DNA of 64,000 nt. It comes from Oryzias latipes (Eukaryota > Chordata > Actinopteri > Beloniformes > Adrianichthyidae). The translations under genes and the position numbers were made by a program. Below the pieces are notes generated by a model, which saw only the letters and a list, made by a program, of their open reading frames with translations, was not told the DNA's origin and did not search any database. Where the stretch lies: NCBI RefSeq assembly GCF_002234675.1, contig NC_019864.2:15207582-15271581 (forward strand). The letters are read 5' to 3'. Shown piece after piece: positions 1-12,400 of this stretch; within the stretch, counting starts at the first letter, position 1, and every line of letters starts with the position of its first letter.

Positions 1-541
1 ACCAAAGAGTCAAGAATTGGGGCCCACAGCCTCTCTGCTTGACACTCAATAATAAGGGGTTGAAATGAGGGGTTACATTTTCAAAGGGTCCCTTTGCCCA
101 GCTGTGCCTGCAACTCACCACTCCCCCAGGGGATGATGTGGGAAACAAATTTAACATACATGTGACAACTAATGAGACTTTAACATCAACTTTTAATTTA
201 GTTGCTAAATGCAATTTGCAAAGCCTCAGTATTTTTATGGGGAAAGTATTAACTTTAACAGTTAAATATTTATTTATGGGTAGTTTTAAGTACATGGTGG
301 ACAAACTTGTGATTGTAACAGTTTTTATTTTGATTAAAAAAAGGAAAAATCACAGCATTTGACTGTAATTTACAAAAAATATTTTGTCAATGTTAACCCG
401 TTTGTGTATTTTTTAATAGGATGTACTTTCAAGTACATCCCATACATGTACATTCAAGTAAAAAACAAATGAACTTTAATGCAGCAGCATCAAAGCAGCA
501 CATGCTCTCACCATGGTGCCTGTAATGTGGTCAATTCTCAC
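1..541. other. Left-edge non-coding stretch of the CARD gene
   Basis: No exon is recognised here. Since the CARD gene on the minus strand must continue leftward after its exon at 542-653, this stretch is probably its intron. The open frame at 479-730 on the plus strand runs antisense to that exon and is read as a shadow. Confidence 0.4.
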
Positions 542-1602
542 CTGGAGTCAAACACAGGATCTGTGTACATCGGAGGGGAACACAGTAATTCCTCTGCCGG
601 GGTGTTGGGGGGCACAGGGAGTCCCACTTTCCTGCCTGGTCGTGGGACTCCATCTGTAGAAACAGATGGATATTTTAGCCTCTTTATGGCTCTGCTCAAT
701 TATGCCATTTCTTCCAGTCAGTCTGGGTGATTGGTGGGACGATTCGCAAGATCCTTACGGCAAGATACGACCTTCGCATAAAGACTGCTTTTATAAAAGC
801 TTGTTCTTGAGAGCACTGAGTTGTATGTAAATGTGAGTAGCCTATATTGATCTGAAATAGTGCAAACTGCGGCCACGCTGAAGCCATATGTTGTCAGAGG
901 CTAGTTAGAAATGCTCATTAATCCCCTCAGCCACCCAGATTTAAGAGGCTATTTTAGCTGGCTCTTAGTCTGTGTTGGTGGCTTACTGCAAATTAGTTCC
1001 TCTCGCATTGTGTTTGGTTTCCATTTTCCTTAGGAAGATGAAATTAATCCAAATGTAATTTAAAAAAATGTAAACCACATAAAAGCTGCATCTGATCAAT
1101 AAGGTGTAACAAAGAAGTTTGAAAGGGATGTTTGTCATGTTTCCTTTCTTTCTAAGCTGATTCTTAGTGTAATTAGTCCGTCTACCTTCTCCATCCAATA
1201 GAAAGCAGGTCAGCAGGTGAGGGCACACCTCCTCCAACACTGAGCAAAAGGAGAAGAAAGCGGCAGGGCCCTTCGAGGACAGGTGATCCAGGAACACCTC
1301 TGTTCGCCTCCTGCTGGACTCCTGTCCCAGTATCTCCTTGTACTCCACCAATGAGAAAACCCTTTCGTACACCAAGTAAGGAAGCACAGCATTGACGTCC
1401 AGCTCGCTCAGGATCTTCTGCCGGTGCTCTTTGAGGACCTTACTCGTCCACCTCTTCTTCTTTCTGGTGCATGGCCTCCTGCCAGACCTGTGCTGCTGCC
1501 GCTTTTGCCTCTTCACAAACCACTTCTTGGTGCCACTTCCAAACATCTTCAAGTTAAAGAACTCCACGAGAACTTCTTCCACTGCTGTGTCAACACAGTT
1601 TC
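542..1602 (-). CDS. CARD-domain protein, partial, identity unknown
   Basis: Two exons are visible, 1602-1186 and 653-542. The first has an acceptor after CCCTCCTTAG and a donor GTAGAC; the second lies between TTTCTACAG and GTGAGA, and their phases match (1 to 1). The first possible Met is at 1546, but the frame is open back to the acceptor, so more coding sequence may lie upstream. After that Met comes a highly basic stretch (KKWFVKRQKR, then RKKKRW) and a helical domain of about 80 residues containing VLPYLVYERVFSLVEYKEIL, SSKGPAAFFSFCSVLE and CPHLLTCFLLD. This pattern fits a caspase-recruitment domain, with the usual 'KG.AF..F...LE' helix. The second exon encodes a proline-rich linker (RPGRKVGLPVPPNTPAEEL). 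Such domains act as adaptors in apoptosis or innate immune signalling. A MAGUK-type protein with an N-terminal CARD (as in DLG5 or CARD11) is one option; tjp1 is another on synteny grounds only. The gene lies 3' of duox, is transcribed the same way, and continues beyond position 1. Confidence 0.6.
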
Positions 1603-3474
1603 CTAAGGAGGGTAGGTGCATATTTCATGCCAGCAAAGAGACAATGCCACATATTTCTCTGAGCCTCTCTTTGTTGTCGTCTGAGTCGTTTATCTGGGCC
1701 AGGAAGAGACAATCTGGACACTAGCTGATTTCTAGCTGGGTACTTAGTGACTCTAAGAAGATTAACAGCCGCTTAAGTGTAACGATGCACTCTGCTCACC
1801 ACAACCCAGACATCCTCAACATGTTTTGCATTGTTTTCCTTGTCTTGTTGGGAGGCCAAACGCTTTTACAAGTTGCAATTTAGTCACAAAACATAAAAGC
1901 TTTTTGGATTTTTTTATAAGCTGCGTCCTTGAGTAAAATTCAGAGCATCAAAGGCTCAAAGCTATTTTGGGTAGCACTGAGCACCCTAAAAACCACCAGG
2001 GAGTTAAAAAAAATGAATGAAAATCGCATGGTTCTCCATTCAGTTTGACAAAACTGTGTTAGGTGCATGTTTCCTAGCTCGACTAGCAAGGCAGGTGCCC
2101 GTGTGTGCAGACTTCAAGCCCTAGTTAGAGTAAGTCCATCTTTCAGTTCCAGTCTCTAACCTTTAGCTGGATATCTTTCACATCTTTTTGCCCATATTCC
2201 ATTTTTCTTTTTATAACTGTCAAAGGCCTAAAGTGTGTAGAAACACCCTGAAGGGTAAAGTAAAAAGCACATGTCATAAAGCTGGTAGACCGTATCACCT
2301 TCCTGGTTATTGCTGTGAATGTGACACCTGATTAAAGCTCGATTAAAACATCTTTGTCATGTGCACTGACCTGCTACATTTCTGTCATTCCTTCTCAGAA
2401 AAAGACCATTAACATATAATGGAAGAGAACAAGGACGCTGAAGGGGAAGCTTGATGTATTCCCCTGAAAATCCATACAAATTAAAAAAAAATAAAAAAAG
2501 AATCCGCCCACAAATGAATACAACCTTGAGCTGCACTTCATTTCGGCTGCTGAAAATACACTATGGCCTATGTGCTGTTTGCCAGAAGAGGGTGCCATTT
2601 AATCAGCAACTTTTGAAGAACACAACGAAGTTTATTTCAAATGAATATTTCAGAATTAACAAAAAACCCACAAAAGAGAAATATTTGAGTAAGAAAATGA
2701 ATGATTGTAAAACGTGCAGTTTTGCTCGTCGTTTCTAAATGCAAAATGTAAATTTATTTGTTACTTTTTCTTACTTGCTCAAAACAATGTAAAATAGGTC
2801 TAAACTTCCTTAAACTTAAACATTCAAAGGGTAAATTTACATAGCTGTTTCGATTTTCCAAATTCTGTATGTTACTTGTGCCAAAGAACGTTTGGAATAT
2901 AAGATGTTCTCTGTTATTGGAGGGTTACAAAACTGAGTTAAGAAGTCCAGGTGCAATCACTAGACTTCAAGAAAATGTTTTTTAATTTCTTCATTAAATC
3001 TGATTCTGTTCTGTTTGTCTTTAAAGATCAACTAAGTGGGAACTGTCTAGAGGGTCTAAATGACCCAACTCCCAATGTTAAAGTGCCTAGGATAGCACAA
3101 GGGTTACCCACCTGCTTAAAGGAAATATGAGTTTTGTCAACTCACACACTCTCTTCTGCATGTTTGGATTGCAACCAGAAATCCTTTTGCTAAAAAGACA
3201 TAAATCTTATTGACAGAACTTCAGTTATTTAAATTTTTGGCTTTATGTTTCTCAGAAAGGGTATAAATAAGTTTAATTGATGGTTTACTAAATTTATGCA
3301 TACATATATTTTTAAAAAAAAAAGAAAAGTTTTCTTTCAAAGCTATGTGTGCATTTGTGGTGCTGATGATTGGAAACAAGTGCAAGGTCAACAAACATTA
3401 ATTTAATATTAAACCCACTCTATTACTTTTGGAATAATGATACTACATTGTTCTTTACCAAACACCCAAAACAG
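1603..3474. other. Spacer between duox and the CARD gene
   Basis: No coding exon could be supported on either strand. The stretch should contain the duox 3' UTR on its right side and the promoter and 5' exon(s) of the CARD gene on its left. It is AT-rich with no repeat that I recognise. The open frames at 2395-2738 overlap on opposite strands and look random. Confidence 0.5.
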
Positions 3475-6400
3475 CTAGAAGTTCTCATAGTGATGAATAA
3501 AATGAGCTTGATCCCTCTTGTTCATCTGCTGACATGCTTTCTCCACATTTTTGGTCAGTCCTGGTGGTCCGCAGCTGAATACGCCCATTTTACCCACCTA
3601 CAGAAGAAGAAAGTGCACATTTCCGAGTTGAAACTGTTTTTGTTCCAATGATGGGTGTGTGCCAAAAACAAGTGAAAAACATCTACTAAGGCTGACCTCA
3701 GGATGAACTTCCTGTAGAGAGTTAAAAAAGGACACAAATGGTGGACGGCCAAAGTGAGTGACGGACCGCAAGCCAGTGAAGAGACTGCGGTTCCACACCT
3801 TTTGGAAGTGACGCTCACACACATACTGAGAAGACACACACAACACAGAAGACGAAGAGAATTTTCAAAGCATCAACTGTGTTTCCAGAATGACTCTCAT
3901 GAAACTCAATTTCAAAAATTGTGATGCAATTTAAAATAATTTTATATTTTAAAAAGTTATATGTCTCTTCTAAGTAAGAGATAAACCCAAAAACGTAAGT
4001 GTACATTACTTTGCCAAAAATGAGCTAATTTTAAAGATACATCAAAGCCAATAAGGTGCACAACACTCTAAAAGTTAGTAATATTACAACCAATCTTTCT
4101 TTTACTTCAACTCATTCTTCGTTAATTCAGTTGAAAACAGGACTGGCTCAATGTCCAGTGGCTGGAAATGGCAATGCTAATCTGGAAAAGGCACAGTTTG
4201 CTTGTTTGGTTTAAGCTAAAGCGTCAGGCTCACTAATAATTAGTTAAAACCTTTTTTATGTAGGAGCCAGAACAAATTTTAGGATTTCAGTTTTAGCCAT
4301 GATTCAAACTGTCAATCATTTTTGGCCAGCTTTTAATGATAATTTTTTGCTTTCTTGTAAGTGTTCTCAGTAATCTTTTAATTATGATTATGCCTTTTTT
4401 TAGCCAAAAAAAAAAACCTTTGTCATTTTCTAGGACAGTTTCTGCAGAGCAGCAGGAGTTCATTACAAATTTGCCTGTGTTGTGGGGGGTACTGTTAGCG
4501 TGGAGCAACCCCGTCCCTCTTCCCCTCCCTGTTGCGAAGCGGGGAGCTTGTGTCAACCCAGTCTAATTTTACGTCACAAATAAACTCTTTGTCAAGCCAC
4601 ATCATTTTTGCCCCCTCCTGATTCCTTACCGGGAAGGGGTGTCAAAGGGCAGGGATGTCCAGTTTAGTTTAGTTTAGTCTGTTTAGTTAGTTCAATTTAG
4701 TATTTTCCTATTGAATTCTATGTTTTCATGATCCTTTTGATTTTATGTTTAACTTTTTCAATTACCTATACGAAGCCCATCGAGACGACTGTTGTTGTGA
4801 ATTTGGGCTATACAAATATAATTGAATTGAATTGAATTGACTCACAACAATTTGAGTAACAAATTACCCAGAAATGCAATTTTAATTACATATGTCCTCC
4901 ATCATCAGAAAAATGCCACAATGTTAAAAACACTAAAAATACCATTTTCATTATAGTGGGTCTCTAGTAAGCTTCACTGACCTCTTAAAATATACACTAA
5001 AATACTTTAATGTGGTATACTTTTATGTCATACTTAGGTAAACAGTAAAACAAAAAAGGTGAAAGGTTTAGCTGCTTATCTGCTTCATGTTTGTAGCACT
5101 CAAACTGTGGCTGCAGGTCTTACCAGCATGGTGGTGCGCAGGTCAAACTTCTCTGCAACCTGAGTGATGTAAGTGTGGACTGAGACCAACTCCTGAGTGT
5201 CCATCTCTTCCACCTCCCTGATGATGTCTGACACCCACTCAAACTGACGCTGTGTCCGTGTCACCCAGATGAAATACACCTTGAAAAAAGATGCAATTAG
5301 CAGTCGGACTCTTTTGTTTCTCAATCGAATGTTTTTGTTTACTTTGAGGACGCACCTTTTTACACATGAACTTGGATTTGATTGAAGACTTGAACACCAG
5401 GTCTTTGAGGATGGAGGCAAACGGTGTGACTCCTATTCCTCCTCCCACCAGAACAGACACCTCAAAGTCTACCCACTCCTGATGGCCCTCACCAAATGGA
5501 CCATCCAAGTACAGCTACAGATTAAATTTAAAAAATAGTTATTGGAGAGGAGAGAACTGTTCTGACATGAAAATAAACAAAGAATGGCCTGCCTTTGGAT
5601 AAGATCCAAGCTCTAGGAGGCTTTCGTCAGTGTAGAGCTCTCTGAGTTGACTGGTCCAGGGCCCCACAGCTCTGATGTGCAGGCTCAGAGTCTCTTCATG
5701 GGGTGCTGATGTTAGTGTGAAGGGGTGGTATTCATCTGCGCCCAGCATTAGGCAAGCTATCCGGACCCACTGGCCAGAACGATACACAAAGCCTGACGGT
5801 CGCTTGAACTCCAGATGTGTCACACCTTAACAGGTTAGCAATGAAAAGGAATGTTTCAGTGGAAAAGTAGCATTTCAATTAGAAAAATGACAATTAAATT
5901 GCTAAAGTAAACTTCAGATGTACCTGAAGGTAGCAGCTCAGCTCTGACAACAGGAATCTCCACTTTTTTCCTGCTCAGACTGATGAGTTTGTCCAGCAGG
6001 AAGAGCAGGGAAGGGGGGATTAGGTAGATGTAGAAACGAGGTTCTTGGAGAAGAGCGAAGCTGCCATGAATGACCGTCTGTCGAGTAAAGCACAACACTG
6101 GTTCCATGCTTTTCTAAATCCATGTTTGATAGCTCTGACTTAAAAAAAATGTGTTTACCAGAATGTAAACAACAATGTAGAGGTAGTGTGTGATCCAAAA
6201 CGCACGAAAACTGATGTGGCGGAAATAGCGAGAGGCAAAAACATACATGAATGCCAAAACAAGAAGAAGCAACACTCCGGTTATTCCTGGAAAACAGGGA
6301 GATAATAAAAATAATGAAAATTATAATTACAGTAGTATCATAAGCCACTCAGATATTAAAAATACAAAATTTAAATGTTTAAATATCAATATCGCAACAT

Positions 6401-9400
6401 AGAAACCTGGAACAGTCTGAAGGAACCACCAATACCACTTGGGAGGAAGTTCAGACCTAAAGGAATTGAAAAAAAAGTAAGTCAACTATAATTATGTATT
6501 TACCATCGTCTTTAACAATGTAACCTAAATTCTTACCCATTGTTGTTTAATACTTTGGGAAACAGACAAGACAGGATGCTGAGGTCACTGATGGAAAATA
6601 TGTAGATATTCACCACATGGGCTAAACTATGAGCAACTGCAGTGACACAGAAAAGAAAAATCACAACCAAGTTGACCATGGACCTCCTTTATCATACAGG
6701 ACATGCATCTGATGTTTTATTCATTTTAAAATCAGAAACCAAATATTACAGAATAGGACCAAAAACTGCAACTGATGTAACTATAATACCAGAAAGATGA
6801 ACAAAATCTCTTCGTGTTGAAATGGAACAAAAAGATTGTCTAAAGAATATAGATTATTTATTGTTCGTTTCTATGATTAATGGAGTTACTAAGAGAGTTT
6901 ATTGTTATTTGCACTGCAAAAACAAATCTCAAAGTAAAAAGACACTTTTTTTTAAAGAAAAAAATGTCTTATTTTGTGTCTTGCAAAAATAAATAATAAT
7001 AATAAATAAATCATCTCATAAAGAAGGTTTTTCAAATAGTTTTCAAATAGTTTTTTCTGATGAATTATTTTCTTTGCCTTTTAGCTGATACCTTTAGGGA
7101 TCGCCACAGTGACCTTCCTGCTTCCATCTAATCTTCTGCATCCTTCTGGTTCACACCAATCACCCTCATGTCCTTCTTCCCCACATCCACACACCTCCTC
7201 TTCAGGTCTCTTTCCTGATAGCTGCAACCTCAATGTTCTTTTACCAACATCATCACTGTCCTTTATTACAGTCTGCTGCCCTGCATTTATCTTTATAACA
7301 TATAACATGAGTTGTTATTGTGATGGATTCATTCTTGATCCTATCCATCTTCATCACTTCCAAAGAGAACCTCAAAATCGTCCTCGCTGCTACCTCCTGT
7401 CTCTTTCTCAGAGTCTCTGAACCAACGACATGGCTGTTCTCACCACAGCCTTCTATCTTTCCTTTCATTCTTGCTGACACTCTTTCGTCACACATTACAC
7501 CTGAAATCTTCCTCCAAAAATTCCACATGCCTCTTCACCTCTTTTACAAGCTGTTTTTCTCTAGAATGTTGATCCTACAAGTACCTAAAGTCCTCCACCT
7601 TCTTCATCTCTGCTTCACGTAACCTCCCAGTTCACAGATACTGTCTTCCTACGGCTGACCTTCATTCCTCTCCTTTCTAGAGCGAACCTCCACCTCTCTA
7701 GGTGTTTCTCCACCTGTTCCCTCCTCTCACTACAGATGAGACCTCATCACACCACTCTCTTACAGCTCTCATACATGCTCTACTCCAGCATTCTTCTCTG
7801 CCACTCCAGAGGTCACATGCAAACCACAGCTCTTCTCTCTGTAACCTGTCATTGACTTTCTCTACATCTACAATGACACACTGCAGCTCCGTCTGACGTT
7901 TTCTAATCTTTTCCAAATGCTTCTTCAAACCAAATGTGTTTCTCTTGCTTGGCATGAATCGTACTGTTGCTCACAAATACTCACTTCTGACCTCAAGCAA
8001 GCTTTCAATATTCTTTCCCATAACTCTATAGTCTGATTCATCAGCTTTGTTACTTTTTTGTACTCTGCATATCTCCCTTGTTTTTAAAAAGACATTAGAG
8101 TCTAGAGGTCTAACTTATTCTTGAACGTCTAATGCGGAATTTAGCACTAACCCGAGAGGACGACGGCCGTCATGGCCAGGGAGCGGTGGAAGTCGATGGC
8201 AGCATCAAAAGGGATGAATCTGTTGAGAAAAGTTTCCCTGCACAGCGTGATGAGGTTGCGGCATACGGTAAGCAGCATGTAGGGAAACAAAAAGGAGACG
8301 CCAGCTGCAGAGCCACGAGCCACGATGATGCCCACCACTGTGGTCCCAGGTACACCTGTCGCTTCGGCCTGCAAACCATAATCTGATCACAGAACTTTAG
8401 TCAGACCAGAGCAGAAAAAGAAGAATCTCGTTTTAGGAACTTTCAATATGTGTGCTACTCACAGTAACATCTCTCTAACGTCACACCAACTGTGATGCTG
8501 TATGTGATAATGAAACACACAATGTGGCGCCGATAATTCTCAATGAAACGTTTGAACTGTTGGATTTTCTGTTGGACGGGGTTTCTGATGTACTCCTGGC
8601 GCTTGGCTTTCACATACACATTTGGGGTTTTTATCGATGTACTGAAATTTACAAAAAAAGTATAGTTTTTTTTACATTTTAGCTGCATCTTCATTTTTTA
8701 TATGTTTTGATATTTTTTTACTAACTTCTTCCGTCTCCGCAATTCGAGCCCTTCTGCCTTGTCCTTGTTGCTGCAAACAGTTAAACACAACCAAAAACAG
8801 ATTACACTTTTTTTTTAAATTGTCTGTCTGTAATTATAACAAACATGTATTGTATTCTTTCAGAATTATCATTTAAAACCAGTTGGGGCTCTGTTCTTGC
8901 CTATTTACTGGACAGATGAAGGACACTCTCTGACATTGACTCAGACGCTTCCTCCCTTCTTTTTCCATCCCTGCTCACATAAACACAAATGCATTAGAAA
9001 TTTCACACATAACGGAAGGACTTCCTTAACTATACAAGTTTGACCTTTGACATTGAGCTTAGCAAACTGCAGCTCCTTATCATGGTCTGCCAAGAGGAAA
9101 TGAAAGTCCTCCCATGAGATTTGCTCCTTGTTGTTGAAGCCTGCAGCTTGCATCATGGCCTTGATGCCGTCCTCTGCCTGTGTCTTTGACAGAGCACCGT
9201 TGGAGATTTCAATGAAAGACCTGTGATTTATCAAAAGTGTTAGGATGACCCAGCAAACAAAAGAGAAACTCTGTGTGGCCAGAAAAAAGGAACAGAGTCA
9301 GAACTAGAACCTGAGCATCCTGGCAAACTCTTCTTTTGATAAATAACCATTTCCACCAACGTCGTTCATGGAAAACATGAGCTTGGACTTTTCCTCTGGA

Positions 9401-12400
9401 GATCCTGAAATAACACATATTATTATTAACATAAAAAAGCATACAATTAGCAAATGCTATTTTCCTGAAGGGATCTGACTATTTTTACTGGGATTCTACA
9501 AAAAAATGAAAGGTTTACCTACAATCCAAATGTTTTGTGACTTACTCTTAATGCCTTGACTTTTCTAATCTCAAACATTTTTTTGCATAAATGATTACTG
9601 TGAAGCAAACAAGCAAAGCTATGTGGAAGAGGCTGCCTTTACCTTTCATAAAAATCACCATAACATCAAGGAACTCTTGAAAGGACAGGTAACCGTTTCC
9701 ATCCTTATCAGCTAGGGTGAACATGGAATCCACAAATAAAGAGTCGGGTTTGAGGCAGAGTGCGTCAGCAAACTCTGACGCTGTCAGCTCGCACTGAAGG
9801 ACCTCTCTTGCTCTCCTGGGGGAAACGCCACTCATATCTCCAGCGTCACACTTCTGTATTTCCAATACCTGCGACCCAAAGGAACAAGTTCTGAATGGTG
9901 TTATTACTTTCTCACTAGGACAATATCACTGACGTCAGCTGAAGATGACAAGGTCGGTTTTAGGGGGAACCAACAATTAGTTTCTTCGGTTTGTGGTCGG
10001 GTCTAACTCTTAACACCTCAGACATGAACTGACAACACCGTGTGGCTTACTGTAAAGCTGCTCCAATTTCAACAGAGCAGAGCATGAGGTAAACACACAG
10101 AGGTTTGACTGTACCTTAGAGAAAGCGTGCCGAATGAAAGTCTCCACAATCTGAGCTCTTTGCTCTTTGGTCAGAGCCTCCTTCAGCAGTTCCTTCTCTC
10201 TCAGCTCCTTTACTCTAATCTCCTGCCTGATTTCTTTCAGCTCCAGGCACAGATACTTGATAAAGTCGGCACGTTTGCTCTCCTCTTCAAAGAAAAGCAC
10301 CTGAAAAGAGAAGCATAGCATTAAGGAAGCAATATATGAAAGTGAAGCAGAGAGTGTTTGAAATTTCGCTTTGTCCTTGTTGCAAAATGTACTGTTTCTT
10401 TTAGTTTGAATGTGTGGTTGTGGAATCCACCCCCTGCTTACCAGATCATACTCTTTTGGCACTTTGAGCAGCAATGCTTTATTCTGTCGATCATTGGCGA
10501 GAAGGACATCCAGACAGTCCTGGTTACCCAGATTGAGGGAGCGATGAGTGGACCCTGATCTGTCAAAAACCTGCAGCCTCCTCTTTTCCACCTCCACACT
10601 AATTGGGCACATCTGCTTGCTGTGGCCCTGCCACTCGAATGCTGAAGAAAAAATAGCAGAATGTAAAACAAAAAGGTATAAATTATGACATTTCTCCATT
10701 TTTAACACCACTCAAGTTTTGGAGCTAACACAGCCGTGAACACCAAATTAATTCTGTACTGAGACTTTTTTGAGTCTGAATGCAGTTAAGGTTGCATCAT
10801 GAGAGCAAACATATTTAAGCCGTATTTGAAATACTGTGATGCTAAATCTGAAATGAATAAACAGAAATATATTTTTATGCGTCCAAAGTCCATTTCAGCA
10901 CCATCCAACTTTAGAACCCGCTGTATCTGTTTCAGGGTCACAGAGTTGCCAGAGCCTAACCTGGTTATTGTTGGGCAAAGGCAGGGTACACCCTAAACAG
11001 ATCGCCAGCCTGACGCAGGACCACCCGATCACACACTCATAGTCCCGCTAAGGACGATTTAAGAGTGATGAATCAACCTAGGGAGCATGTTTTTGGACTG
11101 TGGGAGGAAGTTGGAATGCCTAGAGAAAACCCATACATGCACGGGGAGAACATGCAAACTCCCCATAGAAAGGTCCTAGTTGGAATTTGAACAAGAGCCG
11201 TCTCGCTGTGAAGCAAAAGCCCTAATCACTCCGCCACTATATCAATAATAACTATCTTATAAACAATCTAACTTCATTTTTTGATCATTTTGGTTTTGTT
11301 TGGATGTAAACCAAAGGAAATGGATAAAAGCAGCATATAAATTACATTAAATTAAACATTTAAACACATTTTTAAAAGCGCTGGTGCAGACTGAGAGCTG
11401 CAAACTGATTCAGGAACTGCCTAAGTTTGTCATACAGTGTTACAGCTATGACTCAAGTCCCAGTCTGCAAAATAAAAGTCACAAACTTAGAAAAGTCAAC
11501 AAGTAAAATTTAGCTACACCAATGAGTTAATTTGGAAAAAATTTATAAAAAAAGTCTAAAAAAACTTGAGCTAGAAAAACACATTTTCACCACAAACATG
11601 TCATGCCAGGTGTAAAACACAACAAAGCTGAGACATCGAGAGACATTTATTTCCTTAGGTTTCAAACTAATGTTATTCTTGGCTATTAGATCATAAGCCT
11701 AGAATCTAGAAGTTGAACAAAATATACATTTTAAATGCATAAAGAAGACGACACCAATTGTTCCAGTAATGCAGAGTGGCTGCACAGGAATAATGCAGAA
11801 ATAATCCCAGTCCAAATATCGACTTGATCGCTGTGATGTGAAGTACATTTTCACAAACACATTCACACATTGATGGGGGTTCTTCTGGCGAACACTGGCG
11901 CCAACCTTCCACCAGAGGCAAAGCAGGTTTCAGTGCCTTGCCCAAATACACTTTGACACATGTCGGGAATGAAACCTGCTATCCTCCTATCAGAGATCGA
12001 CAGCTCTAACGCTGCTCCATGGATGCCCCTGTGTTGTGATAAGCTATACCTTAACATTCATTTAATAATAATAACCCAAAAAATTAATTTTTCATTATAA
12101 GAAAATAAAAAATACCCTAAAAGGCAGATTTTATAAATAAACACAGGCGGTGTCATACCAGGGATTCCTACTGGTGGCTTCTCTGTTCCATTTCCAGCGA
12201 TTCTTCTTCGTCTCTGAAATCTTTTGTACCTGTACTTCCGAAGACATGCCACCATACAGGCTACAAGAAAACTCACTATGAAGGATGAAAAAAATTAAAT
12301 GTTTGGTTTCTTTTTTACATGATCTGTGAGGGAAAGTTATTAAGGTACAAAATAGACACAGTAAAACACTTACCAACAGGGAACAGAAATAGAACAATGA

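Noticed and set aside
983-1185. Continuation of the CARD reading frame to about 983
   Set aside because: A GTAGAC donor at 1185 and a phase-matched exon at 653-542 explain the data better; the residues after the donor look like translated intron.
2395-2738. Overlapping open frames of 67 and 95 codons on opposite strands
   Set aside because: No recognisable domain, no splice context, AT-rich codon use, and the two frames are antisense to each other.
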